Of a stretch of 64,000 nt of DNA, positions 22,452 through 31,811 are shown piece after piece. Below the pieces are notes generated by a model. That model saw nothing but the letters and a program-made list of their open reading frames with translations, was not told the DNA's origin and ran no database searches. This DNA comes from Symbiodinium natans (lineage: Eukaryota > Sar > Dinophyceae > Suessiales > Symbiodiniaceae), in assembly GCA_905221605.1 (NCBI GenBank), contig CAJNDS010002080.1, positions 607,001 through 671,000 on the forward strand, read 5' to 3'. Position numbers and translations under genes: made by a program. Position 1 is the first letter of the stretch. Each line of letters starts with the position of its first letter.

Positions 22452-25400
22452 TCATGGAACGAATGATGCAGGTCAGTATAATGTCCTTGATCTCTCCTTT
22501 GAAAAAGGAGTGCTCCAGTCCCTAGCTGGGCATTCATTTCATCCACTTGAACCATTTCAGCACATATCCTCTGTGCCATGTACGCCATTGCTGGCCAGAC
22601 GGAACGATCGGTAAGACCGCGACGCATAACCCAATCAGTTGTTGGCGACTGAATCAGCGTCCTTGGATCATACACCAGAACAACCATCGCACCGTCACCC
22701 ATTGACTGATCAGCATCGTCCTCCAGTGCCAGGTTCTCATCCTGTTCGCTTGCACCCTCGGATGACATGCTAATAACCAAATTTCGATCCATCTTATTGG
22801 ACCCTTTTTGGCAGTCTCTTTGCCCCACCGGCAACTTGCCAACTGCAACCTTCCAATAAATCCGAGTCAGAAGGCCTTTAACCAGCAATTGCTGAAGGTC
22901 ACTCCTCACCGGACCACCATCCAACATCTTCGCATCATCACCACGGAGGTCATTGCTCCCACCTTCTCCTTCTTTTTGGTCAGTCTCCTCGCCAGAAATC
23001 TGTACTGCTCCTTCCGGCGCCGTCTCCTGTCCAGCCACTTCTTGCCCAGGAAGAACTTGAGCGCTTTCAGAGACATTCACCTGTCCAGCAACACCTTGCC
23101 CAGGTAAAACCTCATCCGTGGAGCCCACCGCCAGCGAACCAACCATAACTGAACCATCCCTTGCTCTTTTTTGAGACCGTTCAGCTCGACGAGAAGGTTG
23201 TGGTAGCGAAAAAACTTGTGAAGTCACTTCTTGGCGGGTCTCCCCCCGCGACGCTTTGTCGCGCCCTTCGCCAAGGTGAACCGATTTTTTCGGCCCGTCA
23301 TTGGAGCCTGAAGAACCACTTTGCGGAACATTGCCACGATTCGCAGTTCTCTTTGAATCCCTTTCTTGCAAAAAGATTTCCTTCAGGCGTTGTACGGCAT
23401 TGGTCTCCTCTTCGCTTGAATCGCTTGAGGAAGCGGCATACGAGACCAAAGCCTCCGCCTGTTCATCATCATCCACCACATCTGCCCACGCTCTGCTGAA
23501 CCGATACGACAACCCACCACGAGGCTTCAGTTCCAGTGGCTTCGGCTTTTCCACCACTTCCGCCGGTTGCACTCGTCGTTGTGACCGAGAGCGTGGCACC
23601 TGTCGCACCTGTTTTTTGTCCAGCAAGGGCCTTCCCCTTCTCACAGGGTTTGATCTTGACCGATATTTTTTTGTTGGTGGATTCACCGGCGGCATTCCAA
23701 CTCCCACCAACCGCAGCTTCTGTACGCACAACGGAGACCTCTGCGCAAGCGTCCAACCATCACGGTACCTGACCTTATCAAAAAGCTCCCGATAGGAGCC
23801 TCTCGGCATAGTTTTTGCACCGGAGTCTTCAGCTTCACGCACCTGAGTGAGGGTTCGCACCGCCGCTCTTCCAGTCCCTTTGTTCCCAGAAGATTGTTGT
23901 ACCCGTACAGATGCATCAGAAGGAACTGCCTTTTCCGGTCCTCCCGGTCGATATCGGACCTCACCCACCAATTGCAGAATTTTGCATGCGGTCACTTTGT
24001 TGATCCCTTTGTCAACCAAATCTTCCACAAAGATGAACTCTTGCAAATCCGACACATTGGTCACACCAAGCGTAATCATCACCTCACTTACATGAGGGGT
24101 ATACACCCACAGGTGTGCGTTGCGAGCCATCCAATTTTCAATTGGCTCCTCCGGATTTTGAAGCTGAGTACCAGTGGATGCAGCCACTGAATTCTTTTGT
24201 TCATCAGCTTCTGCTTCATCCAGAGTACCTTTTTCACCATCTTTTTGTGACACATTGGTCATTTGCAGTGCTTTCGGTGCCGAGGATGAGGAAGATTCAG
24301 CTCCCCCACTTGCAGGCGGCTGAAACGTGCTTCTATCCGTAATCTCCCATCCTCTCTCTTTTTCAAACCGGACCTGATTGGCCACCTGTACCAAGTGTTT
24401 CAGGAGCGACAGCCGCTCCTCTGACATCTCGTCATGGGAGTACTTGCAGAAATTTAACCCTTTCCGGCAACGTCCTCGGAGGTAATAATCGAAACAGCAA
24501 TTGTGGAACCCTGCGTCCCTTAGTGACTTCCTGGAAGCATTGTCCCAAGATTTGCCGGGCTCCCAAGTCCCTTCCAATGCTATGTCATCGTTGTGAAGGT
24601 ACCTGCATGCAGTCCCATATTTACAACCACCTTGATTGTAATACAGACACAGCCGACCTTTTGGCTCACCTGACGTAGGCTCACCCTTTGATGCACCTTT
24701 GCCAAAATTGTACTTGGCCCGGAAGGCTAAATCCTCCCGCTCCTGCTGTGCCTCATCCACTGTACCTTCCTCTGTGGGAGGGTCACCGATGTTCCCATCC
24801 TCATCATCAGCTTCTTGGCTATTCTTTGGATCAGTTGACCCTCCTCCTGGCCAACCTTCACCATAACGACGATGCTCATAGGAACACTCATCACCATTGC
24901 GACACCTTCCCCGATTGAAGAACTTGCACAGCTTGCTGTAACCAGGTGACAACACAGTCTTTGGTGTCATGTAAGCCTTTTTGTACTGGTCAGGGTCCAT
25001 GTAGGCTTCCATTGGCTTGTTCTCCCTTTTGCTCATGGATTGAACTGCACCATCAAGCTCCTGCAAAAATAGCTTGGTGTCCAACCAAAGCGCGTTCCAA
25101 AACTCATCTTCCCCTTGATTCAGCACCGTTGCCACCGCTTCACCCACAACTGGTCGAGAAAATCTCCTTTTTTTGCGTGCCAGTTCGAAAAGCGCGTTGT
25201 GGTACTGTTTTCGGGAAAAAGTGGTTAACTCCCCCAAGCCTGTGCTTTCTGTACCATCAGGCTTCCAACCACCATTTTGCAAGATGCCATACGCGCGCCG
25301 AGCTTCCGCATTGAGGAATGCCTGATCTGCAACACACTCCTGTAAATCTTCCATCGGGCGACCCAACAGCATCCCTGTAATTTTGCCAACATAGGCTTCC

Positions 25401-27844
25401 TCTTCGTTTCCATTCTCCAGAAGAGCTTTGTAGATCTTTTCTCCATAAAGTTGTCTTTCTTCTCGTTCTTCAGAGGATAACTCCTGTATCACAAGCTCCT
25501 CATCGGAATGCTCTTCCTCCTGTTTCCAGTCCCATTGACCGTTTGAATCTCGGTACCACTGACCAACATACCATGGATTCGTCCACCACGTACTCCAGCC
25601 GCTGGGTTTCCACTTCCGCAGCGTTGAGGAAGAGTCCTCCACGTCCTCTTCCAAAACCAGAAAGGTGTCCAAGATTATGGTACCATCATCTTCCACTAGT
25701 TTCACTGTTCCATTGACAGTATCACCAAATCTGAAATGGCACGTATTGTTCCCTTCTGTAGGAATCAATACATTCAAATCACCATGGTCCAAAAAGGCTC
25801 CATACCCATTGATGCAGCGCACTAGACCCATGATCTCATCTCCCTCTTGATAGCAATGTGTCCCAGGTGATTCCAAGGCTCCCGCTCGGGGCACTTTCTT
25901 TGCTTGCTCTTCAGAAACCACCTCTGTATCATCGGCTCCTGGCGCATCCTTTGTTTTCACCTTTGAGTCACACTGCTCGTCCTGCTCCACGAGTCCCACA
26001 AGCTCATCTTTTTTGTGCTCCTGGACTTCAGGACCTCTCTTTTTCTCCGCCAAAGGCTTTGCCTCATCTGCTGTAATTCGCTCGGTGTCGACTTCCGGCG
26101 AACTTCCAGACGGCAACACTTCTCCCTTCATGGGAGTGGACCCATCATTGGAGTCCTTTGTCACACCTTCTGCAGCAGGCAAATCTTCCTCCACTGCAGG
26201 GCAATTGAGTCGATCATCCACGGCAGGCATGCTTTCTTCCACCGCAGGATCCTTTGGTTCCATGGCTTCCAAAGGAGAATTTCCACCATCATTGACCACA
26301 GCTGCCTCATTGGCTCCGGTGTAGCCCTTGTCATTTCGTTCCTCGCTGCTAACTTCAGGTTGCACCAGTGCGTCCACCTGTGAACCTCCATCATCAGCTG
26401 CTGCGGAGACCTGCGCCCCATTGTTGCAGTCGCCCGTGGAACGTAACGCCATATGCACCTCAACCCGTGCTTCCTTCGCACTCCAGGTAATATCTGGCGC
26501 ATCGACCCGCGCATCATTGGCGCTCCAGGCCTCATTTTTCAGATCTTCTGTGTCTCCAGCTATTCCAGAAGCTTCTTTTTCCCTTTGAATGGCAGGAACC
26601 TTGGCACCAAACGAAGAGACCTCCTCAGTCGCAACACACGACCTTTTCCCTCCGTCTTCCAAATCTCCAGGACCACATTCCCGAACGACAGGTACCACAT
26701 CCACCACTCGATCTTCTGCAGCCGACACAGTTCCGATCTCCACATTGGGAATCTTTTCTTCTGGACCTACCGATTCCACCGCTGCCACACCCTCAGAAAG
26801 TGCTCCCATTCCTTCCCGATCCAGATGTTGAGCTCCAGCGATGTCTGTTCGGTTTCCAGGAATCTCCTCCTCATCAGGAGAACCCGAGGTCGGGGCGTCA
26901 CCACCAGCCCTAGGACCGCTATCCCTGATAGTAGAGGAAAAATCTTTTTCACCTAAACTATTTACACTACCCTGGAATGCCCTCGTAGACTCAGTCTTCG
27001 GAGTAGAGGATGAAGAATCCAGTGCCGCCTCCATTTCCAGCTCATTGCCCGAAGGAGACCCAACCACCTCGTCACTCTTCATCTTTTCACCTACCACCGG
27101 CAATGTCCACTTGCTTTCCTGCGTATCCAGGCAGTAATAATATTGTCTCCCATCTTCATGGAGGTGCCATTCCCACGTTGTCCCATCGCACGCTTTGATC
27201 AGATGCTCGTCTTTCTGAAAACCATCCCTTTCAGAGACCTGTCGCATCTCGTCCTCTTCTTCGGACAACTGTCGCAACCTCTCAGCCTCCATCTGTAGGA
27301 TCTCCTCCTCCCCCATGGCGTATCCAGCAGCAGGTGCAGCTTCAAAGCTGTTCGCACCCTTCTGTTCATGACCGCTTCCACCACCTTGGGAACTCGAAGA
27401 TGGACCCCTTTTGATCTTGTTCAGAGGCCTCCGGGCCGCTTGCAGCACTTCTCCAATCAGATCGGTCTGAGACTCTTGGTCTACCATTCGACCCGAAGTC
27501 GAAGACGACGGCTGATGCCCGTGTTTGTGCAACACTCGTAAAACAGTCACCTCCATTTCACGATCTATACCACCAGTCGCGTCCCAGTTCCTTTTCTCAC
27601 CAGGCTTTGGCGATACAGAAACAGCACGTCCTTCAGCTTCAGCATTGCTAACCATATCCCTATTGGGATTCATACCCACATTGGGGCTTTCTGCAACCAA
27701 GGCCTCTTCCAGATGTTCTTCAGCGCCGGGAATCACCTCTTCCAACACCGATCTTTCACCCAGAGACTCAGCTGCACCATTTCCAGCTCCACCATCTTGT
27801 CCACCATCCGAGGCAAGTTGGAGCCATCGCTTCGGAGAAGGCAT
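22337..27844 (-). CDS. Retroelement ORF1: WW, S1-like, PABC/MLLE, triple CCCH, SAM-like
   Basis: The first ATG is at 27844, 47 bp past the PBS; the frame opens after a TAA just upstream. About 1835 residues. Positions below are counted from the open-frame start 11 residues earlier. A WW domain lies near 233-261 (TTWEWHLHEDGRQYYYC...W..P), genomic 27095-27181. An S1-like fold lies near 676-744 (GLVRCINGYGAFLDHG...GDTVNGTVK). A PABC/MLLE domain lies near 806-868 with the hallmark VGKITGMLL. A Trp-rich stretch lies near 757-784. Three C-x7/8-C-x5/6-C-x3-H fingers lie at 984-1002, 1077-1095 and 1128-1148. A SAM-like helix bundle lies near 1250-1306, followed by basic and acidic linkers. Most of residues 280-670 is low-complexity and acidic. 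It probably fills the gag place and binds RNA; MLLE domains bind PAM2 peptides. No pol motifs. The frame ends at 22337, but reading probably shifts -1 at 22451-22445. Confidence 0.8.
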   Translation of the reverse strand: MPSPKRWLQLASDGGQDGGAGNGAAESLGERSVLEEVIPGAEEHLEEALVAESPNVGMNPNRDMVSNAEAEGRAVSVSPKPGEKRNWDATGGIDREMEVTVLRVLHKHGHQPSSSTSGRMVDQESQTDLIGEVLQAARRPLNKIKRGPSSSSQGGGSGHEQKGANSFEAAPAAGYAMGEEEILQMEAERLRQLSEEEDEMRQVSERDGFQKDEHLIKACDGTTWEWHLHEDGRQYYYCLDTQESKWTLPVVGEKMKSDEVVGSPSGNELEMEAALDSSSSTPKTESTRAFQGSVNSLGEKDFSSTIRDSGPRAGGDAPTSGSPDEEEIPGNRTDIAGAQHLDREGMGALSEGVAAVESVGPEEKIPNVEIGTVSAAEDRVVDVVPVVRECGPGDLEDGGKRSCVATEEVSSFGAKVPAIQREKEASGIAGDTEDLKNEAWSANDARVDAPDITWSAKEARVEVHMALRSTGDCNNGAQVSAAADDGGSQVDALVQPEVSSEERNDKGYTGANEAAVVNDGGNSPLEAMEPKDPAVEESMPAVDDRLNCPAVEEDLPAAEGVTKDSNDGSTPMKGEVLPSGSSPEVDTERITADEAKPLAEKKRGPEVQEHKKDELVGLVEQDEQCDSKVKTKDAPGADDTEVVSEEQAKKVPRAGALESPGTHCYQEGDEIMGLVRCINGYGAFLDHGDLNVLIPTEGNNTCHFRFGDTVNGTVKLVEDDGTIILDTFLVLEEDVEDSSSTLRKWKPSGWSTWWTNPWYVGQWYRDSNGQWDWKQEEEHSDEELVIQELSSEEREERQLYGEKIYKALLENGNEEEAYVGKITGMLLGRPMEDLQECVADQAFLNAEARRAYGILQNGGWKPDGTESTGLGELTTFSRKQYHNALFELARKKRRFSRPVVGEAVATVLNQGEDEFWNALWLDTKLFLQELDGAVQSMSKRENKPMEAYMDPDQYKKAYMTPKTVLSPGYSKLCKFFNRGRCRNGDECSYEHRRYGEGWPGGGSTDPKNSQEADDEDGNIGDPPTEEGTVDEAQQEREDLAFRAKYNFGKGASKGEPTSGEPKGRLCLYYNQGGCKYGTACRYLHNDDIALEGTWEPGKSWDNASRKSLRDAGFHNCCFDYYLRGRCRKGLNFCKYSHDEMSEERLSLLKHLVQVANQVRFEKERGWEITDRSTFQPPASGGAESSSSSAPKALQMTNVSQKDGEKGTLDEAEADEQKNSVAASTGTQLQNPEEPIENWMARNAHLWVYTPHVSEVMITLGVTNVSDLQEFIFVEDLVDKGINKVTACKILQLVGEVRYRPGGPEKAVPSDASVRVQQSSGNKGTGRAAVRTLTQVREAEDSGAKTMPRGSYRELFDKVRYRDGWTLAQRSPLCVQKLRLVGVGMPPVNPPTKKYRSRSNPVRRGRPLLDKKQVRQVPRSRSQRRVQPAEVVEKPKPLELKPRGGLSYRFSRAWADVVDDDEQAEALVSYAASSSDSSEEETNAVQRLKEIFLQERDSKRTANRGNVPQSGSSGSNDGPKKSVHLGEGRDKASRGETRQEVTSQVFSLPQPSRRAERSQKRARDGSVMVGSLAVGSTDEVLPGQGVAGQVNVSESAQVLPGQEVAGQETAPEGAVQISGEETDQKEGEGGSNDLRGDDAKMLDGGPVRSDLQQLLVKGLLTRIYWKVAVGKLPVGQRDCQKGSNKMDRNLVISMSSEGASEQDENLALEDDADQSMGDGAMVVLVYDPRTLIQSPTTDWVMRRGLTDRSVWPAMAYMAQRICAEMVQVDEMNAQLGTGALLFQRRDQGHYTDLHHSFHENPCLPAVGNYPLSVMGALLSPGLEGESWKFILNLWRG
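22445..22451 (-). promoter_or_regulatory. Candidate -1 frameshift heptamer, ORF1 to ORF2
   Basis: In the ORF1 frame the minus strand reads A AAC CCG, fitting X XXY YYZ. It sits directly after the TGA that bounds the ORF2 frame. A -1 slip gives AAA CCC GTG and enters ORF2. Slip sites with CCC in the A-site are uncommon, so confidence is modest. Confidence 0.4.
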
Positions 27845-27891
27845 TGCTTCTTGATCCCAAAAACCTTGAAAGAACACTTAACCGCAGGGAA

Positions 27892-27911
27892 CCTAATTTG
27901 GGCTCATAACC
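27892..27911 (-). promoter_or_regulatory. Primer-binding site for a half tRNA-iMet
   Basis: Directly after the 5' LTR the minus strand reads GGTTATGAGCCC. Its complement, GGGCTCATAACC, is the conserved anticodon stem-loop of initiator tRNA-Met (as in yeast). Drosophila copia is known to prime from the 5' half of that tRNA at this same region. The match to the internal anticodon arm, rather than to a tRNA 3' end, is what I see; primer use is inferred. Confidence 0.75.
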
Positions 27912-28190
27912 TACGGGGGGACAACCAAGGAAGGAAATCAACTCCCCTAATCGCCCTGAACTTATATTTCCCAGATCGAACCAAGAAACAACCAAGAACA
28001 CGGATAAGAGCAACAAGGAAGGGGCACCCTTACACAAGTAGAGGGGCACTAACCCAACCCTCACTCCCAAACACGGACTTTTTTCTTTGGACGGGCTGGC
28101 CATCCTTGAGCCAAACATAGTTTACGGGTTCATTAACCCTTTCAACTTCCAACACTACCTCCTTTCTACAATACCAATTGCAGCTCCGCA
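27912..28190 (-). repeat. 5' LTR (279 bp)
   Basis: Identical by eye to 19428-19706, at a constant offset of 8484. It starts TG on the minus strand and ends TA rather than the usual CA. It contains a TATAAG box-like string (GGGAAATATAAGTTC) and a spliced-leader-like string. It abuts TAGGGTTTAGGG outside and the primer-binding site inside. Confidence 0.95.
28105..28127 (-). other. Spliced-leader-like string in the LTR
   Basis: The minus strand has CCGTA, then seven unmatched bases, then TTTGGCTCAAG. The dinoflagellate spliced leader has CCGTA near its 5' end and TTTTGGCTCAAG at its 3' end with almost the same spacing. The same string lies in the 3' LTR at 19621-19643. The outer blocks match exactly; the middle differs with about 2 extra bases. 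Confidence 0.55.
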
Positions 28191-31100
28191 TAGGGTTTAG
28201 GGTTTCGGGGCTTAGGGGTTTCGGGGGGTTCGGCGGTTTAGGGGTTCAGTGTTTAAGGTTTTCGAGTCGGAGGGTCATGCTGCCATTCAAAGTGCACAGG
28301 AGCATGCCACATGACGTGCACTGAACCCTAAACCCCAAAACCTAAGGATAGATAGGACACGCTAGAAGGTTCACCGCCTGGACTTCCCCCAGGCCAACGC
28401 CCAAGTCCCCCCAGGTCTCAAAGTCATAAGAGCGCTAGGAGGCCTAAGCCTGAAACCCAAAACCCAACACCCTAACCCTAAACCCCGAACCCTAGAAACC
28501 CAAAACCCTAGAAGCCCCAAACCCTAAACCCTAAGCCCTAAGCCCTAAACCCTAAACCCTAAACCCTAGAAGCCCCAAACCCTGGGACCGAACTCCCTTG
28601 AGTGGTGAATACCTCGGACAAGCCCAACCTCGACCGCTGCTTGCGCGGCTTTGCCTGCGAAGCAGCGTGCTTGGGAGGTGTGTTGTCCTAGTCGTTAACT
28701 AAAGAAGCGTAACCCCTAGATCAGTTGCCGCAGCAGAGTTACGCTTTTTGGGGTTAAGGCTTTAACGATTTGGCCTGAGGCCTGAGGATTGTACATGTCA
28801 CCCAAACCCTAAACCTAAAGCCCGAAAACCCGCAACCCTGCAACCCTAAGCGCTAAACCCTTATATCTAAACACTAAAACCCTAAACCCTAAAGCCCCAA
28901 AACCTAAAACCTAAAACCTAAACCCTAAACCCTAAACCCTAAGGCCTAAATAGGGTTCATGTCGTTCCCAAGGTTTTACGGTTCCGGGCTTTGGGATTCA
29001 GAGCGGGACTTGTTGAGTTCGCTGCCGGGGGTCTCGGGGAATGCACCTCCCTCCAAAAAACCCTTAACTCCCTACACCCTATAGTCTCTTAGGGAAACCA
29101 AAGGCCTAAGTCCTAAACCCCAAACCCCAAACCTCAAACCCTAAACCCTGAACCCCAAACCTGAAAACCCAGACCCTCAACCCCAAACCCCAAACCCCAA
29201 ACCCCAAACCCTAAACCCTACACAATAAACTCCAAGCCCTAAACCCTAAACCCTAAACCCTACACAACAAACTCCACACCCGAAACCCTAAACCCAAACC
29301 CCAAACCCTGAAACCCTAAACCCCAACCCCTAAACTCCAAACCCTAAACCCCAAACCAAAAAAAACGAAACCCCAAGCCCCTAAACCCCAAACGCCAACA
29401 CTAAACACCAAACCCCACACCCCAAACCCTAAACCCCAAACCCCCAACCCTAAACCCCAAACCCCAAACCCTAAACCCTAAACCCCCAAACCCTAAACCC
29501 CAAACCCCAAACCCTAAACCCTAAACCCCCAAACCCTAAACCCCAAACCCCAAACCCCCCGAGCCTCCGCCGGCCACAGGCGCGGCCGCCTCTTCGGCCG
29601 GCACTTCGGAGGCCGCACCTGTGGAGGGTCCCAAGTATGGGCCCTTTACTTGGGTCCCTTGTGATATGGGTCTAGGGTTTAGGGTTTAGGGTTTAGGGTT
29701 TAGGGTTTAGGGTTTAGGGTTTAGGGTTTACGAGTTATAACTAGTTATAACTCTTCCAGACACTCTAGATTCTATATCATAATGGCCCATACTTCGGATC
29801 CCTAGAAACAAGTGTAAGGCTTTCAGGGGCAACCGTAGAAGCTTCTGCTGGTAGGCTCCAGGCCGTTCCAAGGCTTCGGGAGTTCAGGGATTTTAGGGCC
29901 TAGGTTTTAGGGTTGTTTAGGGGTTTTAGGGTTTCGGGCTTCAGGGGTTATCGGGCCTTGCGGCTTTGGGGCTCGAAACTTTGATAACTGAACTAGGATT
30001 GCCCCTTGAAACCCTCTGAAAAGTGTTCCTGAGTACGATCCTCTCAAACACAACAGGGGAAAATATGCAAATGTCCCAAGGGCCTGCCTAGTTTGGGCGC
30101 AACTTAAGACCTATCCCTGAACCCTAAACCCTAAGCGATAAACCCTAACCCTAAACCCTAAACCTTGAACCATGGACTTGAAGTGTGATACAGGCGACTG
30201 CACTTAAGTCAAGGAGTTAGGGCTTCGGCGCTGTGCTCGAGCAACACCCCGCTTGTTGTTGGGGTCCATGAAACTCTTTTGGGCTTACCCTAAACCCTAA
30301 ACCCCAAAGCCTGAACCCTAAATCTTACTGTAGCTTCTGAGTGTATAGGGAAGAGGCTCAGAACTCTGCCTTCCTAAACGAGCCAATCAGACTGAACCCT
30401 AAACCCAAAACAGGGTTTAGGGTTTAGGGTTTAGGATTTAGGGTTTAGGGTTTAGGGTTTGGGGTTTGGGGTTTGGGTCCCGCAAAACCCTGAATGAATC
30501 GGGAACTGCTGTTTGGAACAGGGCCCAGGCCTTCTTCGGAACATCGCTGTCTCTTCAGCCTGCCCCGAGATGAGCGTTTCAGGTTTAGGGTTTAGGGTTT
30601 AGGGTTTAGGGTTTAGGGTTCGGGCTGAACATATTTTCCCAGCTTTTCCCGGCTTTGTCATGGGAGAAATGACTTTCCCCGTCTTGAGTAGAAGATTCCC
30701 CTATCAGGATAGCAGCAGGATAGCAGCAGGAGCCCTACAAGCACCCTAATTAAACACGGAACCCTAGACCCTAAACCCTAAACCCTAGTGGCTTCTCTCA
30801 GCACGGCCTTCCCGTTGCCGAGGAGGAACGCGCTTTGCGAACTGGCCACGTCACGCTGGGTTCGGGAGGGAGGGGGTCATGGTACGTGTTTCCTACATGG
30901 CACCTCTGCTTTCTACTATCATGGAACTTTGCGTTGGACCCCTAAGGTTGTACCTTGGGGGACCCTGTTTCAAGATCCTCCAAGGCAATAGGGCCATACG
31001 AGGAGTTTATTAAGGGAACCTGTCCGTGGTACGTCCTTAAAAAGTCCGAGTATGACTCCCTTGATCCCTTGATACTAAACACTATAAGACCTACCGGCCC

Positions 31101-31811
31101 CAATCCCACTGCAGCGTACCCTAAGCCCTAAACCCTAAACCCTCAACCCTAAACCCTAAATCCTAAACCCTAAACCCTAAACCCTAGACCCTAAACCCCA
31201 AACCCTAACCCCTAAACCCTAAACCCTGAACCCTTCCCTTTTACGAGGATCCTCTCAGTCCCTCATGGGAGAATCCTGCATCAGGTTGTGCAGCCCGCAA
31301 CCTCCGGAATGGCTGGGTGTGATTCAAAGGACTAAGGCTCAACAACTCATGGCCCCCACTTGTCTCTCCTCCTCTTAAGGTACCCGAAGTCCTGTACCCT
31401 AAACCCCAAACCCTAAACCCTGTGTCTTTTTTCTCCTCTTCTCCTAAGGTACAGAAGTCCTGTGCCTGCAACATGCTGTCAGCAGAGTAAGCCGCGGAGG
31501 GCAAGTTTAGGGTTTAGGGTTTAGGGTTTAGGGTTTAGGGTTTGGGGTTTAGGGCAAGTTACTGCACCTCACTGCCTCACCACTCCTGCGTATGAGGGGC
31601 GGCGCAGGGCAAGCTACGTGAAGCTGAGACCGTATGGGCTTCGCTGATATTGGGGCCTTAGCAAATTAGAGTAGGTTTCTGGGGAGTTATGATAGCATAA
31701 TATACAGGGACCATAAGGGAATATTGTTAGAAATGATTGAGAACCCTATTTTGCACTGTGGCCCGGAAGCAGGGGAACGAAATGCTTTGCACTAATCGAT
31801 GGGCCTTTTGC
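28191..31811. repeat. Array mosaic
   Basis: G arrays: 28191-28260, 29673-29728, 30413-30476, 30581-30625, 31505-31555. C arrays: 28440-28585, 28800-28945, 29100-29555 (with CCCCAAA units), 30119-30175, 30396-30412, 31118-31235. Islands between C and G arrays: 29556-29672 and 31420-31504. At 30412 a C array meets a G array with only about 6 bp between. The stretches 28586-28800 and 30790-31110 are unique without a recognised gene. Confidence 0.75.

Larger units (their letters stand above)
19428..28190 (-). mobile_element. LTR retrotransposon, non-autonomous, inserted in a telomeric array
   Basis: An 8.76-kb element with two 279-bp direct repeats identical by eye. On the minus strand the LTR starts TGCGGAGC and ends CCCCCCGTA. 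TAGGG lies immediately outside both ends, a plausible 5-bp target duplication, although the target is itself TTTAGGG repeat. A primer-binding site follows the 5' LTR and a polypurine tract precedes the 3' LTR. The interior encodes three long minus-strand frames of about 2.6 kcodons joined by two -1 steps. No reverse transcriptase, RNase H, integrase or aspartic protease motif was found by eye, so it must be mobilised in trans. The primer type suggests Ty1/copia machinery. Identical LTRs imply a recent insertion. Confidence 0.9.

Noticed and set aside
27892-27911. Possible tRNA-Met gene (GGGCTCATAACC)
   Set aside because: Only the anticodon-arm side is present; there is no acceptor, D or T arm. 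The position directly beside the LTR fits a primer-binding site.
19428-28190. Hidden reverse transcriptase or integrase in the element
   Set aside because: Reading all three coding frames I found no YxDD, HHCC/DDE or DTG/DSG protease contexts. A weak remnant cannot be excluded without an HMM search.
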